Below the pieces are notes generated by a model. The model saw only the letters and a list, made by a program, of their open reading frames with translations. It was not told the origin of the DNA and did no database searches. This document shows, piece after piece, positions 8,907-18,122 of a stretch of 64,000 bases of DNA (its first letter is position 1; the number at the start of each line of letters is the position of its first letter). Made by a program: the position numbers and the translations under genes. Origin of the DNA: Oleiagrimonas sp963747595. GTDB lineage: Bacteria; Pseudomonadota; Gammaproteobacteria; Xanthomonadales; Rhodanobacteraceae. Location of the stretch: NCBI GenBank assembly GCA_963747595.1, contig CAVVFO010000002.1, positions 1,736,001-1,800,000 on the forward strand, read 5' to 3'.

Positions 8907-9830
8907 TCAGGCAGCGCGGGTCAGGGTGGACTTGCCGAACAGGCTCTCCACCAGTTCCACCGACAGCTCGGCAGTGCGGTTCTTCTCGTCATAGGCGGGG
9001 TTGAGCTCGACGATATCCAGCGATCCCATGCGACCCGTATCGGCGATCATCTCCATGCACAGCTGCGCCTCGCGATAGTTGGGGCCACCCGGAACCGTGG
9101 TGCCCACGCCGGGGGCGATGGAGGGGTCCAGGAAATCCACGTCGAAACTGACATGCAGGTGGGTATTGTCGTCCATGCCATCCAGCACCTGGTGCATGGC
9201 GCCGCGCATGCCGTACTCGTCGATGTAGCGCATGTCGCAGATCTGCAGCTTGTGCTGGTGCACGAAGCGCTTTTCGCCCTCATCCACCGAGCGGATACCG
9301 ACCTGTCGCACCACCGACGGATCGATGGCCGGCACGTGCGGCCCCAGATGGGTCAACGCCTCGGGGCCGTGCCCGCACAGGCACGCCACCGGCATGCCGT
9401 GGATATTGCCCGACGGCGTCAGGTCGCTGGTGTTGAAGTCGGTATGCGCATCCAGCCACAGCACGCGCAGGTTTCTGCCCGCCTTGCGGCAATGCTGCGC
9501 CACGGCATTGATCGAGCCGATCCCCAGGCAGTGATCGCCCCCCAGCATGATCGGCATGCGGCCCTCATCCAGCACCGCCAGCGAAGCCTGCATCAGCGCG
9601 CGATTCCACGCCACCACGGCCTCCAGATGCCGATACCCCTCCTCGGGCGGCAACCATGGATTGAGCGGACCGCTGAGATTGCCCCGGTCCTCCACGTCCA
9701 CACCGCGTCCGCGCAGTGCCGCATCAATACCGGCGACACGCAGGGCTTCGGGCCCCATCGACGCGCCACGATGGCCGGCGCCGACGTCGGTGGGCACCCC
9801 GATCAGGGAAACTGCTGGCTTGTTCTGCAT
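8907..9830 (-). CDS. rocF: Arginase
   Basis: Binuclear-manganese ureohydrolase that splits L-arginine into ornithine and urea; cytosolic. The metal-binding motifs are all present: GGDHC, DAHTDFN and SFDVDFLDP, in the right order and spacing. I used the ATG at 9830 (307 residues, the family length); a GTG at 9869 would add 13 residues unlike the family. Arginase rather than agmatinase is favoured by GVPTDVGAGHRGASMGP near the N-terminus. trpS follows after 10 bases; tRNA-Thr lies upstream on the same strand. Confidence 0.92.
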   Translation of the reverse strand: MQNKPAVSLIGVPTDVGAGHRGASMGPEALRVAGIDAALRGRGVDVEDRGNLSGPLNPWLPPEEGYRHLEAVVAWNRALMQASLAVLDEGRMPIMLGGDHCLGIGSINAVAQHCRKAGRNLRVLWLDAHTDFNTSDLTPSGNIHGMPVACLCGHGPEALTHLGPHVPAIDPSVVRQVGIRSVDEGEKRFVHQHKLQICDMRYIDEYGMRGAMHQVLDGMDDNTHLHVSFDVDFLDPSIAPGVGTTVPGGPNYREAQLCMEMIADTGRMGSLDIVELNPAYDEKNRTAELSVELVESLFGKSTLTRAA

Positions 9831-9978
9831 GGATGGGTCCGTTGTCTGGAAAAACGTCGACCACGGCACGCGGCAAGCACATCTTCAAAGGGCTTTTGCC
9901 TGTGCAGACGCATGCAGCGCGCATCGCGATGGCGCAAGCGCGGCATGCTTCAGCTCATGCCATGGCATGTGATTAAAG

Positions 9979-10054
9979 TGGTGCCGGCACCCGGATTCGA
10001 ACTGGGGACCTACCGCTTACAAGGCGGTTGCTCTACCAACTGAGCTACGCCGGC
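9979..10054 (-). tRNA. tRNA-Thr (anticodon UGU)
   Basis: A 76-base cloverleaf on the minus strand. The acceptor stem GCCGGCG pairs with TGCCGGC, the discriminator is A, and the CCA end is encoded. The anticodon loop CTTGTAA gives UGU, which reads ACA. The T-arm contains TTCGAAT. An A-C mismatch in the T-stem also occurs, as I recall, in E. coli tRNA-Thr(UGU). A TAGAAT hexamer on the minus strand at 10073-10068 is a plausible -10 box. Confidence 0.97.
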
Positions 10055-10095
10055 ACGCAGGAGCGCCATTCTATCAGGCTGGACGGTATTGGCGC

Positions 10096-10749
10096 CTACC
10101 CCCCGGCACACTGCATGTGGCGCGCGCGCACATCCGGATCGTTGACATAGGCATGCCAATCGAAGCCGCTGCGACGCCGCAGTACCAGTTTGACCCAGTA
10201 CTGCGGCATGCTCTCCGAGCGCTGCGACACCTGTGGCTTGAAGCCCAGTGCAGCGATACGGTCGCGACGGTGCCGGGCATTCTCCTCATCATGAAACAGA
10301 CCCAGCGACACCGTGTTCGAATTGTCGCCTGCCGTGACCACGTAGTCATCGTGCACGCCACGGGCCGCCAGCTTCTTCGCCGCCGCCAATGCACTCTCGC
10401 GTGTCGTGAACGCCGGCAGGTAGACCCACCAACCCGCGGTCTGATCGGTCGTCTGTTCCTGCAACTGGGCCTGCCAGACGTGCCGACGCACGCGTTCGAG
10501 CTGGCGCCGGGCATCAGTCTGGGTGGCGAACGGTCCCACCACCATGCAGCGGTCACCCGGCGCGGGGGCGGCTGCACCGGCCGAAGCCATGTTCGCATCC
10601 GCCGCCGCGGCACCGGGCAGCAACTTCAATTCCGGCACCCCCGGATCGGCTGCCGGGACGCTGGCATCTGGCGGATGCCCGAAGACCAGCCATGCAGCCA
10701 CGCCAACGTTGAGCGCAATCAGCAACAGAAACAGCAAACGCAGGAACAT
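10096..10749 (-). CDS. SPOR-domain membrane protein
   Basis: Protein of 217 residues. An N-terminal hydrophobic helix (residues 2-22) anchors it in the inner membrane. A Pro/Ala-rich linker follows, then a periplasmic SPOR-type region from about residue 67 with CMVVGPFATQTDARRQLERV and a second half around VSLGLFHDEENARHRRDRI. SPOR domains bind denuded septal peptidoglycan, so a division or cell-wall role is likely. It lies downstream of birA and coaX on the same strand, 248 bases away, so it may have its own promoter. That gap contains a small GGGGCC/GGCCCC inverted repeat and no other recognisable signal. Confidence 0.75.
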   Translation of the reverse strand: MFLRLLFLLLIALNVGVAAWLVFGHPPDASVPAADPGVPELKLLPGAAAADANMASAGAAAPAPGDRCMVVGPFATQTDARRQLERVRRHVWQAQLQEQTTDQTAGWWVYLPAFTTRESALAAAKKLAARGVHDDYVVTAGDNSNTVSLGLFHDEENARHRRDRIAALGFKPQVSQRSESMPQYWVKLVLRRRSGFDWHAYVNDPDVRARHMQCAGG

Positions 10750-10997
10750 TCGCCCCCCCTATAAAAGCTCTGACCCAGTGTGCACGGGCGTCTTCGTTTC
10801 CGCGAGCGTGCCGCTCACGGGACGGCGGCAGGGGCCGCCTGCTTGCCTGGCAAGGCCCCGGTCAGCCGGGACGCGCGCGCCGGCATCGCCAATTTGTTGG
10901 TACATCATGCCGGCGGCGTCCACTCGTTCATAGATTTCCCGTGCAACGCATCATTCTATCGAAAGACGGGCCACGGCAGAGAAGAGTCGAGATGTCC

Positions 10998-11753
10998 TCA
11001 ATCGAGGGCAGGCCTGTCTCGCACCCATACCGCCAAACCGCGTAGAACAGCATCGGGCAGTACCTGCACCGGTTGCGACAGCAGGCGGGAGAGCCGTTCG
11101 GCATCACCGCCGCCCAGCACCCACTGCGGCGCTCCGCCCAGGCGGCCGCTCATGCGCGTGGCAAACCGCTCCACGAGCGCGGCCGCGCCATGCCAGCAAC
11201 CGGAGTTCAGCGCATCCTCGGTATTGTCGGCCGCGTCCACGCACTCGCCCTCGTGCGCCGGCAGGACCCTGGCGGTGGCCCCCAGCACGGACTGGCGCAT
11301 CAAGCGCGGGCCGGGCGCGATCAGACCACCTAGGTGACGCCCGTCCGCGCGCAGCGCATCCAGCGTCAGGGCCGTGCCGCAACCGGCCACGATGCACGGC
11401 GAAAGCCCGGCATCGCGCGCCGCGACCATGGCCAGAAATCGATCTACGCCCAGCCGCTGCGGCGCACTGTAGGCATTGATCACACCGCATGCGCGCGCGG
11501 GCGTATCGAGAATCTCGACAGGCACGGACGCATGCGCGCGCAGATGGTCCAGCACCACGTCCTGCTTGTCTGCCGTCGCTACCGATGCCACGCATATGCG
11601 TCCGGGCGACGATGGCAATGTCGACCACAGTGCATCGACAACCGCGTGCAGGTTCCCGCTGTCCCAGGCGACGGCGCGCGACCGCAGCGCCGCAGGATCC
11701 TTGCCGAAGGCCCACTTCAACCGTGTATTGCCCAGGTCCAGAAGCAGATTCAT
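10998..11753 (-). CDS. coaX: Type III pantothenate kinase
   Basis: Phosphorylates pantothenate, the first committed step of coenzyme A synthesis. It has 251 residues. ASKHA-fold markers are present: the phosphate-1 loop DLGNTRLKW at the N-terminus, RLGVDRFLAM, GCGTALTLD and GGLIAPG. The ATG at 11753 overlaps the birA stop in an ATGA tetranucleotide, which fixes this start and implies translational coupling. A longer upstream frame is the birA coding strand in another phase. Confidence 0.93.
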   Translation of the reverse strand: MNLLLDLGNTRLKWAFGKDPAALRSRAVAWDSGNLHAVVDALWSTLPSSPGRICVASVATADKQDVVLDHLRAHASVPVEILDTPARACGVINAYSAPQRLGVDRFLAMVAARDAGLSPCIVAGCGTALTLDALRADGRHLGGLIAPGPRLMRQSVLGATARVLPAHEGECVDAADNTEDALNSGCWHGAAALVERFATRMSGRLGGAPQWVLGGGDAERLSRLLSQPVQVLPDAVLRGLAVWVRDRPALD

Positions 11754-12709
11754 GCGGTGCGCACCGTCACATCGGCGCTGTCGACAATGCGCTCGCCTTC
11801 GGCATCGCGCACGCGTAGTGCGCCGCGCGCGTCGATTCCGCAAGCCGTGGCTGCCTTGCGATCACCTGCAGCCTCGAGCCAGACGGGCTGTCCGGCCAAG
11901 AGGTCATGCTCGGCATAGGCATCGACGAAATGCGCGAAACCATGCCGCTCGAACTCGATCAGCACGTCTCCCAGACAGCGGATGAAGCCAGCGGCCAGCT
12001 GATTGCGGTCCGGCGCCACCCCGCCACACAGGTGCGCCAGATCGGTGACCGGCTGACCGGCTTGCGCCGCCACCGCCGGCGGCAGACGCACATTGATCCC
12101 GACGCCGATCACGGCCACACACGGCCCCTGGGCTTCACCACTCAACTCCACCAGCACCCCGGCCAGCTTGGCGCCATCGGCCAGCACGTCGTTGGGCCAT
12201 TTCAGCCCCGCGCCGCGCACACCCAACTGCCCCAGAGTACGCATCAACGCCACCCCGACCACCAGGGACAACCCCGCCAGCGATGCGAACCCCGCATCGA
12301 AGCGCTTCAGGTACGACAGATAGATGTTGAGCGCGGGCGGCGACAGCCAGCTGCGGCCACGCCGGCCGCGACCTGCGCTCTGCGTTTCCGCCATCACCAC
12401 ACTGGTGTCCGCGGCCTGCGGACGACGCAGCAATTCGCTGGAGGTCGAGTCCAGCTGCCAGTGCACCTCGAGCTGCCCCGGCCACTGCGAACCCAGCATC
12501 GCGCGAATGCGCGCCGCATCCAGCAAACCGATCGGCCATGGCAGACGATACCCGTAGCGCGAACTGGAGAGCACCTCGACCCCCTGGGCCCGCAGTGCCT
12601 GCACCTGTTTCCATACAGCGGCCCGGGTCACCTCCAGTCGTGCCGCCAGCGCAGTGCCGGAGATCCAACCGCCCTGCTCCAAGGCACGCAAAAGATTGAC
12701 CGTCGACAT
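11750..12709 (-). CDS. birA: Bifunctional biotin-protein ligase / biotin operon repressor
   Basis: Attaches biotin to the carboxylase carrier protein and probably represses biotin genes. It has 319 residues. An N-terminal winged helix (about residues 1-60, ALAARLEVTRAAVWKQVQAL) indicates the bifunctional class. The ligase domain has the biotinyl-AMP loop AGRGRRGRSW and LKWPNDVL. The ATG at 12709 gives the normal BirA length; the open frame continues far upstream without family resemblance. It is coupled to coaX through an ATGA overlap. The small secreted-protein gene at 12920 diverges from it. Confidence 0.92.
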   Translation of the reverse strand: MSTVNLLRALEQGGWISGTALAARLEVTRAAVWKQVQALRAQGVEVLSSSRYGYRLPWPIGLLDAARIRAMLGSQWPGQLEVHWQLDSTSSELLRRPQAADTSVVMAETQSAGRGRRGRSWLSPPALNIYLSYLKRFDAGFASLAGLSLVVGVALMRTLGQLGVRGAGLKWPNDVLADGAKLAGVLVELSGEAQGPCVAVIGVGINVRLPPAVAAQAGQPVTDLAHLCGGVAPDRNQLAAGFIRCLGDVLIEFERHGFAHFVDAYAEHDLLAGQPVWLEAAGDRKAATACGIDARGALRVRDAEGERIVDSADVTVRTA

Positions 12710-12919
12710 CAATGCACCATCAACTACGGGAACCGGTCCCGCTGCATGCGCAGCGGAAAAATGTGCTTGCCGGGCAGCCACGTCATGCCACCCGGGGCGC
12801 GTGAAGTGTAGCGTGACCAGCATATTCACTGCCGCCCCGCAAGAGCGGCATATTGGAAATTCACGCGCAATTTTGCGACTATTCAGGACTTGATGTGATG
12901 CTCTGGAGGCTGGAGCGCC

Positions 12920-13336
12920 ATGAAACGTGTGATCAGATATGCGGTTTCCGTGCTGGCCATTGGCTTGGCGGCACCGGCCTGCGCGGCCGTTTCCGCCGCC
13001 CATGGCGTCATGGCCTCGGCGGAAAGCGACGTGCTGTCGACCATTGCTTCCACGCTTGATACCTCCGCATCGAGCCCGGCAGATGCGGGCGGCAGCACAC
13101 ATGACGGCAGCGCCAGCGGCGCCCTGGGAGACCCTGTCGACAATGGTGGCTCCATGCCTTTGGGCGGCGCCAGCTCTGCAGACAACAGCACGGGAGCCGA
13201 AGAAGCGCCAGGGTCCGTGCAACATGACAACGTGCCATCATCATCGGCTCGCGGCGCGTCCGGCGGTGCAACCCCGCGCGCCAAGCGATCCGCCCTGACA
13301 TGGCAATCGCTGATCCCCGGCTCGATTCAGCAGTAG
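12920..13336 (+). CDS. Small secreted low-complexity protein of unknown function
   Basis: Protein of 138 residues. A signal peptide (MKRVIRYAVSVLAIGLAAP to CAA) is followed by a Ser/Gly/Ala/Asp-rich, probably disordered body (residues 30-115), a short basic patch (PRAKRSAL) and the terminal TWQSLIPGSIQQ. The defined C-terminal motif after a disordered stretch suggests a recognition tag. I recall similar WQ-LLPG endings in small xanthomonad exported proteins, but cannot name a family. It diverges from birA and converges on phoQ. Confidence 0.65.
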   Translation: MKRVIRYAVSVLAIGLAAPACAAVSAAHGVMASAESDVLSTIASTLDTSASSPADAGGSTHDGSASGALGDPVDNGGSMPLGGASSADNSTGAEEAPGSVQHDNVPSSSARGASGGATPRAKRSALTWQSLIPGSIQQ

Positions 13337-13390
13337 ACTCCATTCGCGTATCGGGCGAGCCCCCAACACACACCGCCCGCTGGTACCGCG

Positions 13391-14773
13391 CTAGACAGCC
13401 TCGAAGATCACCACGAAGCGCGCGCCGCCCAGTTCGGCAGAGGACTCGACCCGCAGTTCGGCGCGATAGGCGCGCACGATATCCTGCACGATGGCCAGGC
13501 CGATGCCATGGCCCTTGACCCGCTCGTCGCCCCGTACGCCGCGCTGCATCATCCATTCCATGCTTTCGGAAGGCACGCCGGGACCGTCATCCTCGACTGC
13601 GAGCTCCAGACCGGGGCGATGCTGTGCCTGCTCTCCGGCAATACTGTGCACGCGCAGCATCACCCTTCCACGCGCCCACTTGAACGCGTTCTCCAGAAGA
13701 TTGCCCAGCAGTTCCAGCAAGTCGCCGCGCTGACCGTAGAAACTCGCCGTCTCGTCGATATCGAATTCGCACAATACGCCCTTGTCGGCATAGACCTTTT
13801 CCAGCGAGATCACCAGGTCCTCGGCGTGCGAGGCCACCGGGATGGGCGTGGCAAAGGTCGGGCGTCCGGAGGTTGCGGCACGCGACAATTGATAGGCCAC
13901 GATCTCGTCCATGCGCCGGACCTGTTCGGACAGGTCGTCGATCAGCCCCGGCGAGTCGGCTTCGGATTCGATGCGCGCCCGCGCCACGGCCAACGGGGTT
14001 TTCAGGCTGTGCGCCAGGTCCGCCAGGGTATTCCGGTAGCGCGTCATGTGCTCGCGCTCGCTTTCGATGAAATTGTTCAGGCTGCGCGTGATGCCCGCCA
14101 CCTCCAGCGGATAGCTGCCGGTGAGGCGCTCCGCTTCGCCCTGCTCGATACGCCGGAGATTGGCCGCCATGCGCCTGAGCGGCGACAGGCTCCAGCGCAG
14201 CAGCAGCAGCTGCAGCAACACCAGCACGATGCCCAGCGCCGCCAGCCAGCCGAACAGCGTGCGCCGGTAGACCTGCAATTGATGCACGAATTGCCACTGT
14301 GTCTGCGCCACATTGAACGTCAGGTGCACGCTCTTGCCGCTGTGGGTGTCGTAGACCACACCCAGACTGTAGACATACAAGGGCCCCAAGCTGGTCTCGA
14401 CCGGGCCCCTGAACACGCTCTGATCGGGGGCCAGGTGCTTGCGGAAGGGCAGCGAGCGCCCGACGGCCGAGGGCGATTCCCAATGGAACCCGTGATCGCC
14501 GTCGATCACGGCGTACAAACCGGAGCCGAACCGCAGGAAATCCGCGTGCGGCATGGTATCCGGCGGAAGGACGCGCCCCCCGCGACCAATATCCGTGCTG
14601 GCCAGATAGGCGTAGACGTAGCTCTGCAGGCGGTCATGCAGCGCCGTGAGCGCCCCTTCGTAATAGGCGCGCTCCAGCGCGAATCCGGTCAGGCCGAGGA
14701 ATGCCACCAGCGCGACGATGGTCGTCAGCGTGGAGCGCGCAGTCAGCGACAGCGGACGCCGCGGACGCATCAT
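13391..14773 (-). CDS. phoQ: PhoQ-like sensor histidine kinase
   Basis: Inner-membrane sensor kinase of 460 residues. The first membrane helix lies near residues 10-32, a periplasmic sensor domain occupies about 33-165, the second helix is around 170-190 and a HAMP-like segment follows. The H-box LADLAHSLKTPLAVARA carries the phosphorylated His in the PhoQ-style context HSLKTP. The N-box is NLLENAFKWA and the ATP-lid boxes are DDGPGV and GHGIGLAIV. I prefer the ATG at 14773 (GGGGTGGG upstream); an ATG at 14848 is possible. It forms an operon with phoP and the PepSY gene. The sensed signal is unknown; Mg2+ or cationic peptides are known for PhoQ elsewhere. Confidence 0.87.
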   Translation of the reverse strand: MMRPRRPLSLTARSTLTTIVALVAFLGLTGFALERAYYEGALTALHDRLQSYVYAYLASTDIGRGGRVLPPDTMPHADFLRFGSGLYAVIDGDHGFHWESPSAVGRSLPFRKHLAPDQSVFRGPVETSLGPLYVYSLGVVYDTHSGKSVHLTFNVAQTQWQFVHQLQVYRRTLFGWLAALGIVLVLLQLLLLRWSLSPLRRMAANLRRIEQGEAERLTGSYPLEVAGITRSLNNFIESEREHMTRYRNTLADLAHSLKTPLAVARARIESEADSPGLIDDLSEQVRRMDEIVAYQLSRAATSGRPTFATPIPVASHAEDLVISLEKVYADKGVLCEFDIDETASFYGQRGDLLELLGNLLENAFKWARGRVMLRVHSIAGEQAQHRPGLELAVEDDGPGVPSESMEWMMQRGVRGDERVKGHGIGLAIVQDIVRAYRAELRVESSAELGGARFVVIFEAV

Positions 14774-14888
14774 GCCCACCCCGCAGGAGATGGACTGCGG
14801 CGCCGCTTCACGCAGGCGCAGCCGCCGCCATGCCCCGGCCCGCAACATGACAGCAGCGGTGAGCGGGTCAGGTCGATAACCGCCGCTC

Positions 14889-15587
14889 CTACTGCTGCTC
14901 GTCGTCGGTATCGGTGCGCGGGATGGCGAAGCGATAACCGCGTCCGCGTACCGTTTCGATGGGCTTCAACCCCCCTTCCGGATCCAGCTTGCGTCGCAGG
15001 CGCCCGATGAACACCTCCAGCACGTTGGAATCGCGATCGAAATCCTGCTGGTAGATATGCTCGGTGAGGTCGGCCTTGGAGACCAGCTCGCCGGCATGCA
15101 GCATCAGGTATTCCAGCACCTTGTACTCGTAGCTGGTCAGGTCCACCGGGCGCTCGTCCACGGCCACCGTCTGCGCCGTGGTGTCCAGCTTGATGGGACC
15201 ACAGGCCAAAACGGGGCGCGACCAGCCACTGGCGCGCCGTACCAGCGCGTTGATGCGCGCCAGAAGTTCTTCGACATGGAACGGCTTGACCATGTAGTCG
15301 TCCGCGCCGTACTTCAGCCCCTCGACCTTGTCCTGCCAGCTGGACCGCGCCGTGAGAATGAGGATGGGATAACGCTCCTCGCCCTCGCGCAACAGCTTGA
15401 CCAGCTCCATCCCCGACATCTTGGGCAGCCCCAGGTCGATGATGGCCAGATCGAATGGCACTTCGCGTCCGAGATAGAGGCCTTCCTCGCCGTCGGATGC
15501 GGCGTCCACCGCAAATCCGTCGCGCTTCAGGCGCGCTGCCAGTGTCTCGCGAAGCGGCGCCTCGTCCTCAACCAGAAGGATGCGCAT
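14889..15587 (-). CDS. phoP: PhoP-like response regulator (OmpR family)
   Basis: Transcription regulator of 232 residues. The receiver domain (1-120) has the phosphoacceptor Asp in IIDLGLPKMSG and the conserved Lys in DDYMVKPF. The winged-helix DNA-binding domain (about 125-225) ends with RRKLDPEG and RGRGYRF. The ATG at 15587 shares one base with the PepSY stop (TGATG), so the two are translationally coupled; a TTG at 15590 is an alternative start. Confidence 0.9.
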   Translation of the reverse strand: MRILLVEDEAPLRETLAARLKRDGFAVDAASDGEEGLYLGREVPFDLAIIDLGLPKMSGMELVKLLREGEERYPILILTARSSWQDKVEGLKYGADDYMVKPFHVEELLARINALVRRASGWSRPVLACGPIKLDTTAQTVAVDERPVDLTSYEYKVLEYLMLHAGELVSKADLTEHIYQQDFDRDSNVLEVFIGRLRRKLDPEGGLKPIETVRGRGYRFAIPRTDTDDEQQ

Positions 15588-15946
15588 CAATGGTTCTCCT
15601 TGTTATTCGTGGCCTTGTCGGCCCGGGATCGCACAGGCACCACCCGAACGTGACCGTTCGGCGTCAGGACCTTGATGCGGTATTCAATGATGTGTCCGCG
15701 ATGCTGCGTGTCGACGCCCAGCACTTTGCCGCTGGTGCGTTTCTGCACCTGTGCCACGGCCTGCTCCAGGGTCAGCGCTGAGGCTCTGGTGTCTATGGCG
15801 GCCACCGATCGAGCAGAGTGCCTTGTCCCACCTGCATGGGCCGATGCCATTGCAGCACTGATCGAAAGGAAAACGACTGCCAGTACGACCGCACCCTTGA
15901 ACGGCCACGGCGGACCGACGCGGGGATGCACGGATACGCTATACAT
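15587..15946 (-). CDS. PepSY-domain exported protein
   Basis: Small protein of 119 residues with a hydrophobic export or anchor segment (GAVVLAVVFLSISAAMASA, about residues 18-36). A PepSY-like domain follows: ALTLEQAVAQVQKRTSGKVL, then EYRIKVLTPNGHVRVVPV. It is the first gene of the PepSY-phoP-phoQ operon. Its placement suggests it modulates or feeds the PhoQ sensor in the periplasm; that role is inferred from position alone. The ATG at 15946 gives a clean N-terminus; the frame extends 23 codons further upstream. Confidence 0.72.
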   Translation of the reverse strand: MYSVSVHPRVGPPWPFKGAVVLAVVFLSISAAMASAHAGGTRHSARSVAAIDTRASALTLEQAVAQVQKRTSGKVLGVDTQHRGHIIEYRIKVLTPNGHVRVVPVRSRADKATNNKENH

Positions 15947-16011
15947 TCGTCCATCATGCCAGCACGCATTGAATTCGTGCTGAATCGCACATGACCCGGT
16001 CCGCCCCGCCT

Positions 16012-17067
16012 TCAAGCGGCATGCGACGGCCGGCGGTACGCTATTGCTTGCAGAGCCCGCTCGATCAGGTCCCAGCCGGCGCCCGGCAGATGTGCACCTT
16101 CACTGAGTGTGCGCCGGAACGCACGCGCGCCCGGCTGGCCCTGGAACAGTCCCAGGATGTGCCGTGTCATGTGCTTGAGCGGAGTCCCCCGTGCCAGCTC
16201 GGCGGCGACATACGGCTGCATGCGGCGCAGCACATGCGTGCGCGTCATGCTCGGCGCATCCCACAACGCCTGTTCCAGCTCGGCCAACAACCATGGCTGG
16301 TGATAGGCCGCCCGCCCCAGCATGACGCCGTCGACATGACGCAGATGCTCGCGCACCTCGTCCACACCCGTGATGCCGCCATTGATGCATACCGTCAGCT
16401 GCGGAAAACTCTTTTTCAGACGATAGACACGCGCATAGTTCAGCGGCGGCACCTCGCGGTTTTCCTTCGGGCTGAGCCCCTTCAGCCAGGCCTTGCGCGC
16501 ATGCACCGTGAGCACGCCCAAGCCAGCATGCAGCAAGGTCTCGGTGAAGCGCTGGAGACCCGCGTCGTCATCCTGGTCATCCACGCCGATACGGCACTTC
16601 ACGGTGACCGGAATGTCCACGACATCGCGCATGGCGCGCACGCACTCGGCCACCAGAGCCGGCTCACGCATCAGGCAGGCGCCGAAACGCCCCGACTGCA
16701 CACGGTCGGACGGGCAGCCGACATTGAGATTGATCTCGTCGTAGCCGGCCGTGGCGCCCGCGCGGGCCGACTGTGCCAGCTCATGCGGATCGCTGCCGCC
16801 CAGCTGCAACGCCACCGGATGCTCCGCCCGGCTGTGCTCCAGCAGATCCAGCCGTTGGCCATGCACCAGCGCGCCCGTGGTCACCATCTCCGTATACAGC
16901 CGCGCGTGCGGCGCCAGCAGCCGGTGAAAGTAGCGGCAGTGCCGGTCTGTCCAGTCCATCATCGGCGCCACGCTGAGACGCCACGCACGCGCATCTGCAC
17001 CCGGCTCATCCGGGGATAGGGGAGATGAATGCTGCGTCTGGAATTTGGCGATTGTTTCGGGAATCAT
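16012..17067 (-). CDS. dusA: tRNA-dihydrouridine(20/20a) synthase
   Basis: FMN enzyme that reduces uridines in the tRNA D-loop. It has 351 residues from the ATG at 17067; a TTG at 17094 would add nine. The TIM barrel opens with SVAPMMDWTDRHCRYF. The catalytic Cys is in NLNVGCPSDRVQ, and CINGGI plus VMLGRAAYHQPWLL mark the phosphate-binding end. DusA rather than DusB or DusC is favoured by MMDWTDRHCR and GLSPKENREVPPL. It diverges from fpr. Confidence 0.9.
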   Translation of the reverse strand: MIPETIAKFQTQHSSPLSPDEPGADARAWRLSVAPMMDWTDRHCRYFHRLLAPHARLYTEMVTTGALVHGQRLDLLEHSRAEHPVALQLGGSDPHELAQSARAGATAGYDEINLNVGCPSDRVQSGRFGACLMREPALVAECVRAMRDVVDIPVTVKCRIGVDDQDDDAGLQRFTETLLHAGLGVLTVHARKAWLKGLSPKENREVPPLNYARVYRLKKSFPQLTVCINGGITGVDEVREHLRHVDGVMLGRAAYHQPWLLAELEQALWDAPSMTRTHVLRRMQPYVAAELARGTPLKHMTRHILGLFQGQPGARAFRRTLSEGAHLPGAGWDLIERALQAIAYRRPSHAA

Positions 17068-17215
17068 GCGGAAGGGATTGAATCGTCGCGTCAAACACCT
17101 ATGTTACATCCCATATGCTGCGACACAGCCGCATGGCGTGCGGGCCACAGCCTGCCGCGCACAGGGGCGTCGCCGCGTGCTGCATCCCCCTTTCCATCAG
17201 CAAGAGAGACTTCGT

Positions 17216-17992
17216 ATGGTCGCCATGGCGACGGAACGCGTCATCGACGTGCACCACTGGAACGACACCCTGTTCAGCTTCAAGACCACCCGCGATCCGG
17301 GCTTCCGTTTCGACAGCGGACATTTCGTGATGGTGGGACTGCCGGTGGACGGGCGCCCCCTGATGCGCGCCTATTCGATCGCCAGCGCGCACTACGAGGA
17401 GCACCTGGAGTTCTTCTCCATCAAGGTACCCGACGGCCCGCTCACCTCGCGCCTGCAGCACCTCAAGGTAGGCGACGAGATCATCGTCAGCCGCAAGCCC
17501 ACCGGTACACTCGTCCTGGACGACCTCAAGCCCGGCAAGCGGCTGTATCTCCTGGGCACCGGCACGGGGCTGGCCCCGTTCCTGAGCATCATCCGCGATC
17601 CGGAGGCCTACACGCGTTTCGAGACCATCGTCATCTGCCACGGTGTGCGCCATGTATCGGATCTGGCCTATGCCGACTACATCCGGGAAGAGCTGCCGAA
17701 CCATCCCTATCTCGGCGAGATGGTGCGTGAACAGCTTGTTTATTACCCCAGCGTCACCCGCGAAGCCTTCTGCAACCGCGGACGCATTACCGATGCGCTG
17801 GTCGACGGCGCCTTCACCGAAGCCACCGGACTTCCGCCCCTGGATCCGGCCGAGGATCGCGCCATGGTCTGCGGTGGCCCGGCCATGCTGGAGGATACCT
17901 GCGCGCTGCTGGAAGGGCGCGGTTTCCGTGTGGCACCACGCACCCGTGAGCCGGGCGACTACGTGATCGAGCGCGCCTTCGTGGAAAAATGA
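17216..17992 (+). CDS. fpr: Ferredoxin/flavodoxin-NADP+ reductase
   Basis: Flavoenzyme of 258 residues exchanging electrons between NADPH and ferredoxin or flavodoxin, for biosynthesis and oxidative-stress defence. The FAD motif is RAYSIAS and the NADP(H) loop is GTGTGLAPF. MVCGGPAML and the C-terminal ERAFVEK fit the bacterial class with a short aromatic-containing tail. The ATG at 17216 follows AAGAGAGA about 8 bases upstream; the longer frame upstream is not coding. Confidence 0.92.
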   Translation: MVAMATERVIDVHHWNDTLFSFKTTRDPGFRFDSGHFVMVGLPVDGRPLMRAYSIASAHYEEHLEFFSIKVPDGPLTSRLQHLKVGDEIIVSRKPTGTLVLDDLKPGKRLYLLGTGTGLAPFLSIIRDPEAYTRFETIVICHGVRHVSDLAYADYIREELPNHPYLGEMVREQLVYYPSVTREAFCNRGRITDALVDGAFTEATGLPPLDPAEDRAMVCGGPAMLEDTCALLEGRGFRVAPRTREPGDYVIERAFVEK

Positions 17993-18122
17993 CATCGCCT
18001 TCGCTACCGGCCGCTCTCGCACCGTCCCGTGAGCCATTGCGCCGGACCGCACAAGGCGACATCGTGGGCGCAGGGCTCGCACCGCGCCCGCCACTCCCTG
18101 CTGACCTTGCGGAATCCGGCAC

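Noticed and set aside
9985..10010. Possible defect in tRNA-Thr from the A-C mismatch in the T-stem
   Set aside because: The same mismatch is, as I recall, present in E. coli tRNA-Thr(UGU), so it is a normal feature.
10750..10997. Further copy of the palindromic element (GCCGCCTGCTTGCCTGGCAA)
   Set aside because: Shares only a short GCCGCCTGCTTGC stretch with the family; the flanks do not match and the arms do not pair at length.
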